Source: Mangifera indica (taxonomy: Eukaryota; Streptophyta; Magnoliopsida; Sapindales; Anacardiaceae). From it: DNA of 64,000 nt. The translations under genes were made by a program, and so were the position numbers. Shown piece by piece: positions 33,990-46,915 of the stretch. Location: positions 11,765,463 to 11,829,462 of the forward strand of contig NC_058137.1 of NCBI RefSeq assembly GCF_011075055.1, read 5' to 3'. Every line of letters begins with the position of its first letter. Positions within the stretch are counted from its first letter, which is position 1. The notes beneath the pieces were generated by a model, which saw nothing but the letters and a program-made list of their open reading frames with translations, had not been told where the DNA came from and ran no database searches.

Positions 33990-35290
33990 TATTGAATTTT
34001 ATTTTCGTTTTTCCTTTCATTTAAGGGTTTTCAACATGTAATTTTTAAATTTCAACTCGTTTTTTCAATTTTTCTAACTTATATGGCTTTCAATATATAG
34101 TTTTCGAATTTATATTTGTTATTCAATATTTTTCATTTTATGATTTTTAGATAGACGTGTTGTTTTTAAATTTCAGATCGGTTTTTTTATGTTTGTCATT
34201 TTAGTGTTTTTAAACATATAGTTTTCAAATTTTACGTTTATTTTTTGATGTTTTAATTATATGATTTCAAACGTGTTATTTTTAATTTCAAATTAGTTTT
34301 TTGATGTTTGTCATTTAAGGTTTTTAAACGTATAATTTTTGAATTTTATGTCTATTTTTTTTTTATGTTTTCATTTTATGATTTTCAGATATGTTGTTTT
34401 TGAATTTCAGATTGATTTGTTAATTTTTTTCATTTTAGGGTTTTTCGATGTGTGCTTTTTGAATTTTAGATCCGTTTTTTTCCATATTTCTCATACTTAG
34501 GTTTTTGATATATAGTTTTCAAATTTGAGCTCAATTTTTTGGTTTTTGTGATTCTAGGATATTTCAATATGTATTTTTTAATTTCAAATTGATTTTTGGT
34601 TTTGTCATCTTAAGGTATTTTGACGTTTATTTTTCAAATTTTAACAAGTCTCATTTTCGATATATTCATCATTTTAAGGTATTTCAACATATAATTTTGT
34701 TATTTTATATAAATTTTCTAATTTTTGCTATTCTAGAATATTTCAAAATTTAGTTTTGTTTGCCTTTGGTTCCCTTTTTTTATTTTTGTCATTTTAAAGT
34801 ATTTCGATATGAAATTTCTAATTTTTTATATATTTTTCAATTTTTGTCATTTTAATTTTAACATTTTAACTTGTAGTTTTTGAATTTCAAGTCCGTTTTT
34901 TGATATTTATCATTTTAAAGTTTTTCAACTTGTAGTTTTCAAATTTAATTCTATTTTTTTATTTTTTTGATTTTTTTCAATTTTAGGTATATTGACATGT
35001 AATTTTTGAAATTTTCAATCGATTTTTTAGTTTTTATCATTCTAAAGTATTTCAATGTGTAGTTTTCAAATTTTGAATTTGTTTTTTATATTTATCATTT
35101 AAGGTTTTTGGACATGTAGTTTTCAAAATTTAGTTTAGTTTTTCGATTTTATTCAATTGTAGAGTATTTTGACATTTATTATATTGAATTTTCATTCAAT
35201 TTTTTGGTTTTGTCATTCTAAGATATTCCAACATGTAGTTTCGAATTTTGAAAATCTGTTTTTGATATTTTTTCATTTCTATCTTTGTTT
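33990..35290. repeat. 60-bp tandem array (about 20 diverged units), copy 1
   Basis: A TTTTCAAC(A/G)TGTAGTTTT-like phrase followed by a poly-T zone and CATTTTAGG recurs about every 57-65 bp (for example near 34028, 34091, 34150, 34212, 34266, 34323, 34383, 34442, 34504). The units are strongly diverged, T-rich on this strand, and complementary to the array of element C. Confidence 0.75.
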
Positions 35291-35948
35291 ATATATATAT
35301 TTTTATGAAATTCTTATAAACTTTAAGTTTTTTAACAGGAGATTTCTCATAAAAGAAAACATGAGGATAGCGAATTAAGAATCTTAGATGAGTCACAACA
35401 CATTTAAGCAAAAGTTACATGTCGTTTCAAGCGAACCACGATAACAAGATATGTATATATATATATATATAATATATATATATATATATTTATTTATTTA
35501 TATTTTAATATTTGTTCCCCAAAGGAAATTTTGGCTAATTGTTTATACCCTCCAACACACTTTATTGTTTTTTCATTTAATTGGATCTATTATCCTTAAA
35601 ACAACAAACAACATAATCAACTATTTTAATTATTAATCCTATAATAATAAAATTTTAGGGACAAAATTAAACATTTATAAAAAAAAAAAATCTACAATAA
35701 CCATTTATTGATATATATGTCACTTTTAATTTTCCAACATATCATTAAATACCTTCATACATTATTTGAAACCAAAAAGTTAATTACATATATTTGTTAA
35801 TATCCAAATGACCCTCATATTTTGTTAATATTTTTTTTACTTCCTGATATATTATAAAATATCAAAATAAACCATTTTTATAATATATAAGAACTTGATA
35901 TTCTTATAATATCGTAAATGCCCTCTTGTTGCCTGTTTATTGTTTTAA
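35291..35948. other. AT-rich contig end with microsatellite and a TIR-like terminus
   Basis: A (TA)n tract at about 35452-35490 runs into TTTA units to about 35505. At 35658 a GGGACAAAATTAAACATTTA terminus resembles the TIRs of MULEs A and B (GGGAAAATTAAACATTTTA in B) and points rightwards into the gap. No gene is visible. Confidence 0.4.
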
Positions 35949-36448
35949 NNNNNNNNNNNNNNNNNNNNNNNNNNNNNNNNNNNNNNNNNNNNNNNNNNNN
36001 NNNNNNNNNNNNNNNNNNNNNNNNNNNNNNNNNNNNNNNNNNNNNNNNNNNNNNNNNNNNNNNNNNNNNNNNNNNNNNNNNNNNNNNNNNNNNNNNNNNN
36101 NNNNNNNNNNNNNNNNNNNNNNNNNNNNNNNNNNNNNNNNNNNNNNNNNNNNNNNNNNNNNNNNNNNNNNNNNNNNNNNNNNNNNNNNNNNNNNNNNNNN
36201 NNNNNNNNNNNNNNNNNNNNNNNNNNNNNNNNNNNNNNNNNNNNNNNNNNNNNNNNNNNNNNNNNNNNNNNNNNNNNNNNNNNNNNNNNNNNNNNNNNNN
36301 NNNNNNNNNNNNNNNNNNNNNNNNNNNNNNNNNNNNNNNNNNNNNNNNNNNNNNNNNNNNNNNNNNNNNNNNNNNNNNNNNNNNNNNNNNNNNNNNNNNN
36401 NNNNNNNNNNNNNNNNNNNNNNNNNNNNNNNNNNNNNNNNNNNNNNNN
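35949..36448. other. Assembly gap, exactly 500 N
   Basis: The round length marks a scaffold join of unknown true size. Open frames spanning the Ns are artefacts. The contig to the right begins inside MULE A sequence already seen at about 6800. Confidence 0.99.
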
Positions 36449-37440
36449 ATTTGGCCGATTCTTGTGTTTGGAAGAGACTTGCTTTAATTGAGGGCAACAT
36501 GATAGAGAACTATGGTTTTGAATGAACAGTGTGGAAGTATGCTTCAACCTAACAGAGTTTACACTTGTCACTAGTCTTTTATTTAGAGATGACACAAACG
36601 TGTCGCACTATGTGAATTGTTTAGGAAGCCTAAGATTGATGCTACAAATACTTGCCAAGGCTTAGTAGATCATAACGGTATCAAGACATCGAAGGGGCGG
36701 TTAATGACCAAATTTGGGGTGATAATGATGAGATATTGTAAAGTTTATAGTTTTGTATTTAGCATATTCCTTCTTTTAAGGATAGACAATAGCAACATGA
36801 CATCCAATCAAATGTTGCATCTCGCTGACAATCTAGATGCATTTAGTTGATATCCATGGGATGTGTTATCAGAGAACAAGATAGTAGACTCCATGTGATG
36901 AGGTATACATGAAAGATATAAGTATTGCCTACAGAAGTATGATACCTACACGAGTCCAACCCTTATTGTCAATTACCTAGTTATGGGTTTTCCTATTGCA
37001 TTCCAGGTAAGTAATGCATTATCAATCAAGAAAGTAGTTTGATTACATGTTATCATTAGCACTAACCAACTTATTGTCCTTTTTTAATACAGTTTTAGAT
37101 TTATAAGACAGTGAGCAACCTATCGCCACATGTGTTACTCATCATAGATGATCGTGTCCCATGAATGCTTAAATGAAGGATCATTTTCCTTCCAAACTAG
37201 GATGAAACTGAAGCAATTATGGGCACACCTTCAACAAAGTTTTGTTAACTTATATAATAGAATATAAGATATGTTTTGTTAACTTATAACAAAGTTTTGT
37301 TTTGTTTATTTTAGGTTCTCATTACAATTGTATTGCTCTAACATTGCTTGATTGGGAGACGAAGTGATATATGAGGGCGTTAGAGTTCAGGGGAGAAAAG
37401 ATACCTACCATGTCATCTGATAAGGAGTCCACAAAATAGA
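36449..37440 (+). pseudogene. DUF1985 gene of MULE A, copy 2, 5' truncated
   Basis: Same blocks as copy 1 starting within the TYFG region. Donor CAG/GTAAGT at 37006. At the YPW site the Trp codon is intact (TGG), but the preceding Arg codon CGA is TGA, the reverse of copy 1. A deleted base near 36732 adds a frameshift. Confidence 0.7.
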
Positions 37441-37479
37441 TCAATAATTTGTATGTTACTTTAGGATGTTATGCTTCGT

Positions 37480-38380
37480 ATCGATCATCTTTTCATAGTG
37501 CTCAAATCTATCCTCCTTCTTTCTAGCTTATGCCTACCACTTGCATTGATGATCTACACACCTGATTTGATAACATTTCATGTCAAAGTAAACATTTTCC
37601 ATTGGATGCCTGTCTCTAAAGCATATCTCTTAAATAAAGTTACTAATTCAACTTTCAAATCATAAATGCCCATTACTCTTAAACTGTTGTACTTTATGTT
37701 TCCTAATTATTAATACAAGTGTTCTCAACATTCACAGTTGGCTTAAAAACCCACTGGAATAGGATTATGAATATGACTTGAATATGTTCTCATATCTATG
37801 AAGTCATGACGTCTCATACTAGACTCAGCCCCCTCATTGATTGGACTTCTCATAACGTCTTTGCTTAGTATGCAATCCATGTTGTCATCATCATATCATC
37901 GTCATTATCCTCAAGATTATAGTCCTCATCCACATCGTCACAGTTATCTCTATCACTATGATTCACATCATACTCTTGGAAAATTTATGGTTCTGCCCAA
38001 TCATATATGTGATGATCCTCTCTTTCTGTCACATGGACTTCTTTGTCTAATTGATTGTCTTTTCCTTCAATTGGAGTTTGGGTAACATAAAGTTTTATCA
38101 ATCCTCATAAACTTCTTGCTTGCATCATTACATACTCAAGATCATCATTGTCTTCGACCTCAATAGAACCCATTGATGCATCACTTGTGATAAATATGTG
38201 AATATTTGCTCGACTCCGATTAAATATGAGACAATTGCATATTTTGCCTACAAATCCTTTGAAATCAACATTTGTGTCTATACAGGTCAGTTTGTCCTTC
38301 CCATTGACATATTTCATTACATTATCATTACCTGTAATCTAATTCCTTACGAAACAAAAAATAAATCTGGCTTTTCCCAT
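37480..38380 (-). pseudogene. mudrA-like: MURA transposase N-terminal part, MULE A copy 2
   Basis: ATG at 38380. Same early TAG and same PB1-like block (KYVNGKDKLTCIDTN, IEVEDNDDLEYVM) as copy 1 with a few substitutions. The shared stop shows it was already dead before the two copies separated. Confidence 0.65.
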
Positions 38381-38458
38381 TTTTACCTAAAAACAACTTG
38401 CATTGTCAAGCAAAATCAAAATGGGATACATTCAAAGTTTTTGTAAAAAGGGAACATA

Positions 38459-38523
38459 CGAGATCTCCTACACTTGGTAGGTGATCTCGTCTACAAGCTA
38501 TAGGTGATCTCGCCTATAGCCTG
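38459..38523. repeat. Two adjacent hairpins (copy 2)
   Basis: Hairpin 1 at 38459-38489 is identical to copy 1. Hairpin 2 at 38494-38523 has one substitution in the right arm (CCTATAGCCTG), which turns an A-T pair into an A-C mismatch. Confidence 0.75.
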
Positions 38524-39068
38524 AAGCCGATCATTTTATTTCTTTTCTTTTAGAATACAAAAAAAAAAAAAAAACTACACACACCATTTTTAGTGAACAT
38601 TCTCGTCCCATTTGACCTACCAATCAGTACTTTAACTCTTTTAACATACACATATAATAACATTCTACAAACAAAATATGGAATAAATGTTATTATTTTT
38701 ACAATTTTTCTAACTACATTACTAAATTTTATCTTAAATCAATTACTTTAGTATACAATCTTTAAATTGTAACTATTACATAAACAAATATAGAAGAAAG
38801 GGGTATAGATCAACACTAACCTTGACTAGGATGAATTATCTGCAAGATTTCCAAAAATATATTTTGCTTTTTCAGTGTTGAAAAAAACGTCTATTGCTTG
38901 TGTTTAAAAAGATGAAGAAAAAGGTAGTTTTTATATTTAACTAACAAAGTGGTATAATTCTTCAATGAAAAAAAGTGTGGTAAAAATGTATCAATGGATC
39001 CAAAAAGTGTTATTTTTAATATCCCTAAAACAAATAAATTGACAAAATTGTGAATGGTTAATATTACA

Positions 39069-39280
39069 TCTTCAAAGAAACATAGGAAACAAAACTTGTG
39101 AGATATAACAAGGCATCATGAGTAAGCCATGCGCTCAAGGAGAGGGTTAAAAGGTTGAACCACTGGTTCGAAGGCCTTGAGATTTTATGGTGCTCTGAAA
39201 TGAAGGCTTAAATTCCAAGACTTGGCAAAGCCACCATCGTGGCCAACTTTGCCATTCTAGGACCAATTATTACCACCTCT
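39069..39280 (-). pseudogene. Relic of monooxygenase exon 1 (copy 2)
   Basis: Collinear with 9420-9631, same stop after LPSLGI, a few substitutions (for example MAKLAT for MARLAT). Confidence 0.7.
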
Positions 39281-40041
39281 TGTGCAAACATGATTTCAAA
39301 TCAAGAAATGGCAAACAATTAAGTAAACAAATCAAGAAGGATAATCGACAGTAAGAGAGATGAGGAAAGAAGGCAAAAAGTCTAGAAATATGGGAGAGAG
39401 AATTTTTATTAAAAGTGGGAAAAATTATTTTATAGATAAGTCATTGCCTTTTATATACTTGGGTGGTACAATTACAAGAAAAACCTTTAATTGTTATGAA
39501 ATAAATAATAGGGACCATACTATTTTCACATATCAACTAAGTACAATACAATTCAAAAACTGTCACTTTTAGCCACATATGCTAAAAATCCCCCTTAATT
39601 TGGACTTGCTCTAGATCTCAACACTTCCATTCAAATTTCAACTGAGTGTTATACAGTTCAAAAACTGTCTCTTTTAGACATATATGCTAACATCCCCTCT
39701 TAATTTGGACCTACTCCAGATCTCAACATTTCCATTTAGATTTCAATTGAGTGCTATACAGTTCAAAAACTTTTTCTCACTTACACATGACAACTTTCCC
39801 CCTTAATCTAGACCTTCTCCAAGCTTACAGATTTCAACACTTCTGTTCTCTGATCAACTTAAAGGAGATTGGATTTGGCAAACTAGATACTACGAACTCT
39901 CTTTAATCCTCTTTTTCTTCTTTTCTTTCTTTTATTTTCTCTTTTTTTTTTCCTTTATTTTCTTTTCTCATTTTACTCTCCTATTTTTTCTTCACTTTTG
40001 TCATCTTTTTTTTTCACCTTATATTTTTAGAAAAGTTAACA
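39281..40041 (-). mobile_element. LTR-like segment, minus orientation (copy 2)
   Basis: Begins TGTTAAC at 40041, ends TTTGCACA at 39281. Contains the 105-bp repeats and the TATA-type motif as in copy 1. Confidence 0.45.
39549..39863. repeat. 105-bp tandem repeat, 3 units (copy 2)
   Basis: Units start at 39549, 39654 and 39759, the same 105-bp period and unit number as copy 1. Confidence 0.85.
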
Positions 40042-40239
40042 AGCATGGGATATTAGAAATATACCTGGAATATCTGAGGTTGAATTAGAAGTGTGCACTA
40101 GGCAATTGACCCACTAAACAAAGGTGTAGGGAAAATGAAAGAGTAAGATAAACAAAAGGCAAAGTCAACCGAAAAACAAAGTAGAAAGGATTAATAAGTA
40201 GTAGAACATGAATATACTCATCAAAATTGATGACAAAGC

Positions 40240-40744
40240 TATTAGAAATTTTCTGATGTGGGCTAACATTAATTATAGTTTTGTTTAATAAAACCGGGTA
40301 ATTGAATAGTCTAATGCCAGTTTAAAGATGAACTTAAATGATCAATAAAGATAAGCCGAATACACTTAAAGTTTATGATCTGAGTGGACAACACAAGTGT
40401 GGGTCGTAAGGTTTATTGGACCTTGATAAGGGGGTCAATTAACCTACTATAAATTGGTTAGGTCTCTGCTCTAAAACCTAATGTAGTATAATTGTAATAA
40501 AACTTACCCATTCAAAGCTGTCATTCAAGCAGGTTTTTATACTAGAAGACCAAGTCACATCAAAAGGTGATCTCCGTAAATAATTTCAAGTGATTTCAAT
40601 TGGTTTTTCAGTTTCAAATTGTATAGAGATCTAGATATTTCTAAAACTCTAAAGATTAATTTAGTATTTTATAATCTATGCGTAAATCTTATGGAATTTA
40701 ATTGATTGATTTATCAATTCAAGTTTATGTAAATAAATCTAACA
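40240..40744 (+). repeat. 5' LTR (copy 2)
   Basis: Starts TATTAGAAATTTTC, ends AAATCTAACA. Confidence 0.9.
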
Positions 40745-40746
40745 TG

Positions 40747-40758
40747 TGGTATCAAAGC
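40747..40758 (+). other. Primer-binding site (copy 2)
   Basis: TGGTATCAAAGC, identical to copy 1. Confidence 0.85.
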
Positions 40759-43700
40759 TAAACGCATTAGGTTATAGAATCTGGATATTTATGATTTTAA
40801 ATACCATAGTTTGGATGTGACTCTCATTACCCTGGACAAAACAAACTTAGGATGAACCCACTCAAGAGAATATCAAGCCAAAATTCCCTCAAATCTAGTA
40901 AATGGAGTTAGGGTTCTTGAATCAGAATTATAGCTTAAAATTTTAAATTAGGGATTGATTCAATTTCAATTTTAGGGTTTCAATTGATGACTCAAATCCT
41001 GATCTTTGAATTATGCAATCCTAGATTTCAGAAATTGAAAAATGAATTTCAGGTTGGTGTATTAAATTTATGTATAAATCAAACTCTGGAAATTAGAAAT
41101 TATGCACTTGGTTTATTTTGAGATTAGGGTTTTATCTTAGAGTGCTTATTTGAAATTTGGATTTTAAATTGATCAATTAAATCTTGAAATTAGAGTTTGA
41201 TAATCTATGATTTTGTTTTTTAAAAGTTGAATTTTAGTTTGGTTGATTTGATTTCTAAATTCGACATTGTTTTTACCCGAAAGCAGATTTGAAATTTCTG
41301 AATTAATTAAAAATAAAATAAAAAGATCAGAATTAAGGGCTAAACTGTCACCAGTTGGCTTTCTTCATTATGTTATACCATTGCGATGAGGTTCTGATGG
41401 AAGCAATCGTCAGGATACCACCAGCTTGAGCCATTTTCCTATGCCTTTCCATCAGAGGCTAGAACTGTTACTGTTGACCAACTTAGCAAGAAAAATACGT
41501 CAATCTCTTTAGGGGAATATTGGCGACATCCGATGATGAGATCAGCAGGAAATAACCAAAGTAAGTCGTCGTCTTCTCTCTTACTGTTGAAGAATTTGAT
41601 TGGACGACTGAGGTCGGCTTTTGAATTATTGGAGTGACTGATTTTGGTGGTTAGGGTTTTTGAAGTCTTGGGTCAAAATTGGGTTGGGTAAACCTGACCC
41701 GCAAGCAAATGGTTAAGTTTAACCTAGTCAAAGTCAAATTGGGTCATAAGGATCTGGTTAAAATCAACACGAGTTGCTTTGACCCGACTTGTGTGTCGAC
41801 TGATTACCCAACCCAAAGTGCATGATATCATGGGCGTGAAAGACGACTGAAGAGTATGCCTCATGTGGAAGTTGCATCTATGTGTTTAGACATATGGAAG
41901 AATCTGATGGCGCATGCAAAAGCATGGAAACTTTATATGTGTAAGAGAGCATGTGTCCATTGTACCTAGTGTGTGAGAGCGTGTGGAGCATGTCTAGAGG
42001 CACGTGCAAGAGTGTGAACTATAGTGGAAGCGCGTGACAATCTTCTAATAGCGTGTGAAACTATTCTAGTGACTCATGAGGCACGTGGAGTGCTTTTGGA
42101 TGGGCGCGAGGTGTGTGTTCATGTTCTAAAGGTATGTTCGGTGCGTTAAAGGTACATACAAACTTGTAGTTTGTGTAAATAACATGTACAGTCTTCTGAA
42201 AACATGTCAATGCATATAAATGATGAATTATATTGAGTGATTGCATGTGATTATGTGTAATTTGTTCCTAACATGTACATATGCATGCATAAAGAATCAT
42301 TTTGACATGTTTGTGTGTGTCAAAATCCTTTGATAACATCTAATAAAGTTTAAAATTTTCTTAGGGTACATAAAACACATGAAAGGTTTTATATGGTTGC
42401 ATGTGAATGACTTATTGTGACATATAAAGACATGTTGGACATCTTGTAAGTCTCTATTTGAAGAAGAATTGAATTTTAGGTTAAGTATTGTGGCATAAAA
42501 TACTCCTCTAAAGTAAAGATTATTGTTCATTGGAATAGATGCAATAATTTAAAGAAGATTGTCAGAGACAATAAAATATTGTGTCTCATGAAATTTTACT
42601 TAGGACAATAATATTTAGTATCATTAGAATATTTTTGTGAGTTTTCATGATAGTAATCACCAAAGTGGTACATTATTGAGACTTATAAAATTTTTTTTTC
42701 AGCAATGATACATTTTTGGTTTTTAATCCATAAAGTTAATTTTGAAAATGTACTGGTTGCCAAAACGATGCATTCATTGAAGCTTGCAAAATTTCTATAT
42801 TTGGTGAAAGAGACATTCTCCAATTGACACATACAATTTCCTACCCGAAGGTGGTTATTGTGTGTTAAAATTGATGGTTGCATAAGGTGTTTGTGGAATT
42901 GCATTGATTGTCAAAAATTCAATTCACCAAAGGTGATTGTGATTTTTCAATTGACATGTTTTTCTATTAGTATAAAAGAGAGCAGGAACTTAGAGGGTTT
43001 ATCTGCCCAAAGGTGATAAACTTTCCAAAATTTTTTGTTCTTCTTATTTATAACCTTATGCTTGAGGGTCCTAATTGTATGTTGTATTCTTTGCGCAAAG
43101 GTGATTATATGATGATGCTCCTAGAACCTTCATGGATAATAGCTTATAAGATTTTCAAGCTATTTATTGCCAATGATATTGTTTATTTATTATGTCCATC
43201 TCTAATAGACTTCATCATTGTGAACAATAATAATAAAACCACAATTGAGGTTTTGATTGACTCTAACTTTAAAGAGTTAGAGATAAAAGTTGATTTTGCA
43301 TTGCTAATTAAGGATATATCTTTGGCCTAGTGAGTTGATGAACCATCTAAGCTCAAGATGAAAGTCATATTGAATAAAAGGATTTCTAGGTTGAGTGGGA
43401 GAAATCCATCAAGTTAAGGCTGTTTGTCATAAGGAATCTCTTGTTGATTACTCGTTGAAGGTTTATCTTGAGGATTACTAAATGTCTCACAATATTGGAG
43501 ATACTCTTTAATTAGTAAGACTCTGAGAAGGTATGATAGTCCTAAAGGAGTCAAAGATTGATGGGTATGTGTTAGTTTTTAAAAGGCACCATAAGACTCA
43601 CTTTTGACTTCAATCAAATTAAGATTAGTATGGTTTAGAATCAAATACGAAGTACTATTAATCTAATTCATAAATGTTCTTGAATAAGGAAAACATAGAG

Positions 43701-44336
43701 TGAAGAAGCCTTAATGGTAGGCTTGATTGTTCAATTGATACTTAATTGTAAAGGAAAGAGTAATAATAAAAGGTACTAGTTTTGATTGCCCAAAGGATTA
43801 AGGTTTTGGATGTAAAGTTGGTCAGTAGATAAAGGCTAAGTAAGTGGGAGCCATATTTAAGTTAAAAATTGTGTGGACATTAAGGTTAGAAATATGGGCG
43901 TAATGGATATTTTATTAAAATTTTTAAGATCTTAGGACTCCAAAATGGTATTGTTATAAAACTCAGTCTTAGGCTTAAAATTATAATGAGAAGTAAACGT
44001 GGGAAGTGTTCATGGGGTAAAGTTGCCAAAATAACTTAGTATTTTCTTAATGGATTTCTTTATATATATGTCAAAGTTATTATCTCAATTAAGGTACTAA
44101 AGTGATTAACATCCAATTCTTGAAATGTTATAAGATTAGATAATGTCATAGCTAAAATCAATAATGGGAATCAATAAAGATTACAAAGTCTAATGAAATC
44201 TGAGATAACCTTAAAGGACGTTTCCCTAAATAGATAAGTCAAATACAGTTGATGAAGGTATGAAAATTCTAATAGGATTGTCTATTATAAAATGACGATT
44301 TGTCATCATCAAGAATTATTATACGTATCTCAGCAA
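40759..44336 (+). other. Internal copia sequence, gag/integrase not recognisable (copy 2)
   Basis: Collinear with copy 1. The unrecognised open frame is 105 codons here (43013-43330). Confidence 0.5.
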
Positions 44337-45185
44337 ATGAGACCCTATGACATTGAAAGATCACTTGGATTAGAGCTATAAAAAGTGAATGCTAAAGTTG
44401 TCTTTCTGAATGAAAGCCTTAGTAAAGAAGTCTGTATAGTGCAATCAGGTTTATCATAAGCATAAGGGATGAAACATTTCATATGTGATCTTGAGAAATC
44501 TATCTACAATTGAAATAAAAGTATTGACAATAGTATCTCAGATTTAATAAAGTGCAATTGCTCATAACTTCATATGAAATGAATTGGATCAATATAACAA
44601 TATGAAGATTAGTGGGAGCAAATTTATTTGATAGTATGGTTCAATATAATGATTGTGGCAATATGAATTTGTTCCATGAGATTAAGTCAATCTTATCCAA
44701 GATGTTTGATGCAAAGGATCTTCAAAAGACATCATTTGTTCTTGGTATGAAGATCCATTATGAAAGGACTCATGAACCTAGTGGTTTATCTAAAATGCAC
44801 ACTTGAAATGTGTGCTTAAAATGCTCAACTTGAAAATTGTAAGGCAAACAATATTCTTGTTGTGAAATGAGATAAGCTTGACATAAAACATTGTATAAAG
44901 AATAAGGTAGAAAGGGAATCTATTGGAAATGTCACTGATAATGATACTACTTGAAGCTTGATGAATACACAAGTAACTTTTGCATTCAAGGTTCTCAATT
45001 TATACATCTCAAATCCAAGCTTGATTATTAGGTAGTAGTTTAAGAGGTAATGAGATGTTTGCGAAAGATCAACATTTTGGTGTAAAGATAAGCTAATCAA
45101 TTTGGATATAGTATTATACTTGTTGAATGGGCCATATTTGGAAAAAACACAAAATAGTCATTAGTAGTAGCATCAACTATAGACA
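44337..45185 (+). pseudogene. Copia reverse transcriptase/RNase H remnant (copy 2)
   Basis: Same ordered RT blocks as copy 1 (VFLNES, HFICDLEKSIYN, FDAKDLQKTSFVLG), same frameshifts; YVDD position reads YNDCG. Confidence 0.75.
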
Positions 45186-45991
45186 TTCAATTTGTAATTG
45201 AACTACTTAGTGTTGACTCTATAGCAGTACAATTAAGTAAAAGACCATTAATAGATTGAAACATACAAATAAAATATATTATAGTCAGGAACCTCATAAA
45301 AAAAAAAAGAAGACATTAGACTAAAATATAAAAAAAATGCAAAATTGAAAGGTTTAAGCCCTTAACCAAAATGAATAAGACCAATAACCCATAAAATTGT
45401 GTTGAAAATATGAGGGTGTTTAAGGTCTTTTGATATCTAGGGTTAGTGGGAGTTTTTATTATCATTGTTTTATAGATTTTTGTTATTTATTATTTGTTTA
45501 TTCATTGATCATGATCATATTGACATATTTATTTGTCTATGAATGTATGCATAATATACGGTTAAGGTACAACATGTGTCTTAAGATAAGGTTTCTCTTG
45601 AGTATGATAGTTGTATGTGTATGTGTATGTTTCACGAGTCTCGAGCAAAGTTGAAACATATAGACTTCGTTAGAAGTAAAGGGATTTTTCTTGTTTCTTT
45701 TGAAACATAAGGTCAAAGAGAAATCATAAAGAGAACTGACAGAGATATAACACATGTTTATGATCACATTGTTGGGTGTTATTTCTACCACACTTCCAGA
45801 TTTGATCCGTGTTGACTTGATTATTAATTGGATTGTTTATTAAAGTGTAATTTATCTTTGAAGTATTTTGTGTTTTTTTTTAAATAGTGGTTACTTGAAG
45901 TTAAAAATGTTAATTACCAGAGAGTCAAAATTGTTTTCTTTTCTTAAAATAAAATAAAATAGAAATAATTAATGTTGCCCAAGTGGGAGAA
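45186..45991 (+). other. 3' internal copia sequence and polypurine tract (copy 2)
   Basis: No coding signal. CCAAGTGGGAGAA precedes the 3' LTR. A segment of about 50 bp present in copy 1 (about 16192-16250) is missing near 45826. Confidence 0.55.
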
Positions 45992-46494
45992 TGTTAAAAA
46001 TTTTCTGATATGGGCTAACATTAATTATAGTTTGTTTAATAAAACCGAGTAATTGAATAGTCCAATGCTAGTTTAAAGATGGACTTAAGTGATCAATAAA
46101 GATAAACCCAATACACTTAAAAGTTATGATCTAGGTGGACAGCATAAGTGTGGGTCGTAAGGTTTATTGGACTTAGATGAGGGGTCAATTAACCTACTAT
46201 AAATTAACTAGATCCCTACTCTAAAACCTAATGTAGTATAACTGCAGTATAACTTATCCATTCAAAGCTATCATTCAGGGAGGTTTTTGGAGTAGAAGAC
46301 CAAGTCACATCGAGAGGTGATCTCCACAAATAATTTCAGGTGATTTCAATAGGTTTTTCAGTTTCAAATTGTATAGAGATCCAGATATTTCTAAAATCCT
46401 AAAGATTAATTCAATATTTTATAATCTATGCGTAGATCCTATGAAATTTAATTGATTGATTTATTAATTCAAGTTTATGTAAATAAATCTAACA
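45992..46494 (+). repeat. 3' LTR (copy 2)
   Basis: Starts TGTTAAAAATTTTC, ends AAATCTAACA, followed by AAAGC. Confidence 0.9.
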
Positions 46495-46618
46495 AAAGCA
46501 ACTCCAAATAGGTATATGCGTATAAAAGCCACAACCAGATTAGTATATGAGATAATAATACTAAGCCATGGTTCTAGCTGCTTAGCAAATATAAAAAGAA
46601 AAAAAAAAACCGCTGCAC

Positions 46619-46747
46619 ATGATTCAGTGGTGTTCCAAGAAGCAAAAGGTTGTTGCTTTATCATCCACTGAAGCTGAATACAGAGCACTAACATACACAA
46701 CCACAAAAATTGCTTGGATTAAAACATTATTCATCAAACTTGGGCTT
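46619..46747 (+). pseudogene. Copia RNase H fragment (copy 2)
   Basis: [19 protein letters not shown] then RAL, as in copy 1, with THTT changed to TYTT. Confidence 0.8.
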
Positions 46748-46753
46748 ATACTG

Positions 46754-46915
46754 ATCTATAAAATAATTTTTCCCACTTTTAATAAAAATTCTCTCTCCCA
46801 CCTTTCTAGACTCTTTGCCTTCTCTCCTTATCTCTCTTACTGCTAATTATCCTTTCTGATTCATTTGCTTAATTATTTGCCATTTCTAAATCATATTTGC
46901 ACATGGTATCAAAAC
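46754..46915 (+). mobile_element. Truncated LTR end plus primer-binding-site-like motif (copy 2)
   Basis: 46754-46903 matches 17199-17348; TGGTATCAAAAC follows at 46904-46915. Confidence 0.6.

Larger units (their letters stand above)
33036..35290 (+). mobile_element. Element D, left part (copy 1)
   Basis: Starts GGGAAATTAAAACAATTAG, a C-type terminus. It is followed by a 900-bp G-run-rich zone in which GAGTTTTTAAA-type phrases recur (about 33635, 33770, 33815), then a 60-bp tandem array. The order and monomer sequence mirror element C in the opposite orientation. A coding part comparable to the DUF1985 gene of C is not seen before the gap, so the right end is unknown. Confidence 0.45.
36449..39025. 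mobile_element. MULE A, copy 2 (left end lost in gap)
   Basis: Right TIR ends at 39025 (AATATCCC), followed by the target duplication TAAAACAAA (39026-39034) as in copy 1. The left TIR and leader lie in or beyond the gap. Confidence 0.8.
40240..46494 (+). mobile_element. Ty1/copia LTR retrotransposon (copy 2)
   Basis: LTRs 40240-40744 (505 bp) and 45992-46494 (503 bp); target duplications AAAGC at 40235-40239 and 46495-46499; primer-binding site at 40747-40758. The first dinucleotide of the 5' LTR is TA instead of TG. Identical insertion site and duplications to copy 1 show the insertion preceded the split. Confidence 0.9.

Noticed and set aside
35452..35505. (TA)n tract as an origin or promoter
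   Set aside because: Ordinary microsatellite; nothing nearby to give it a function.
33036..35640. Element D closing at about 35640, with TATAATATA and TATAATAAT as target duplication
   Set aside because: Only 7 of 9 flank bases match in AT-rich DNA and the terminal match is short; the right end is left open.
35918..36595. Four open frames of about 190-216 codons across the N run
   Set aside because: They consist almost entirely of N codons; the reading frame through a gap has no meaning.
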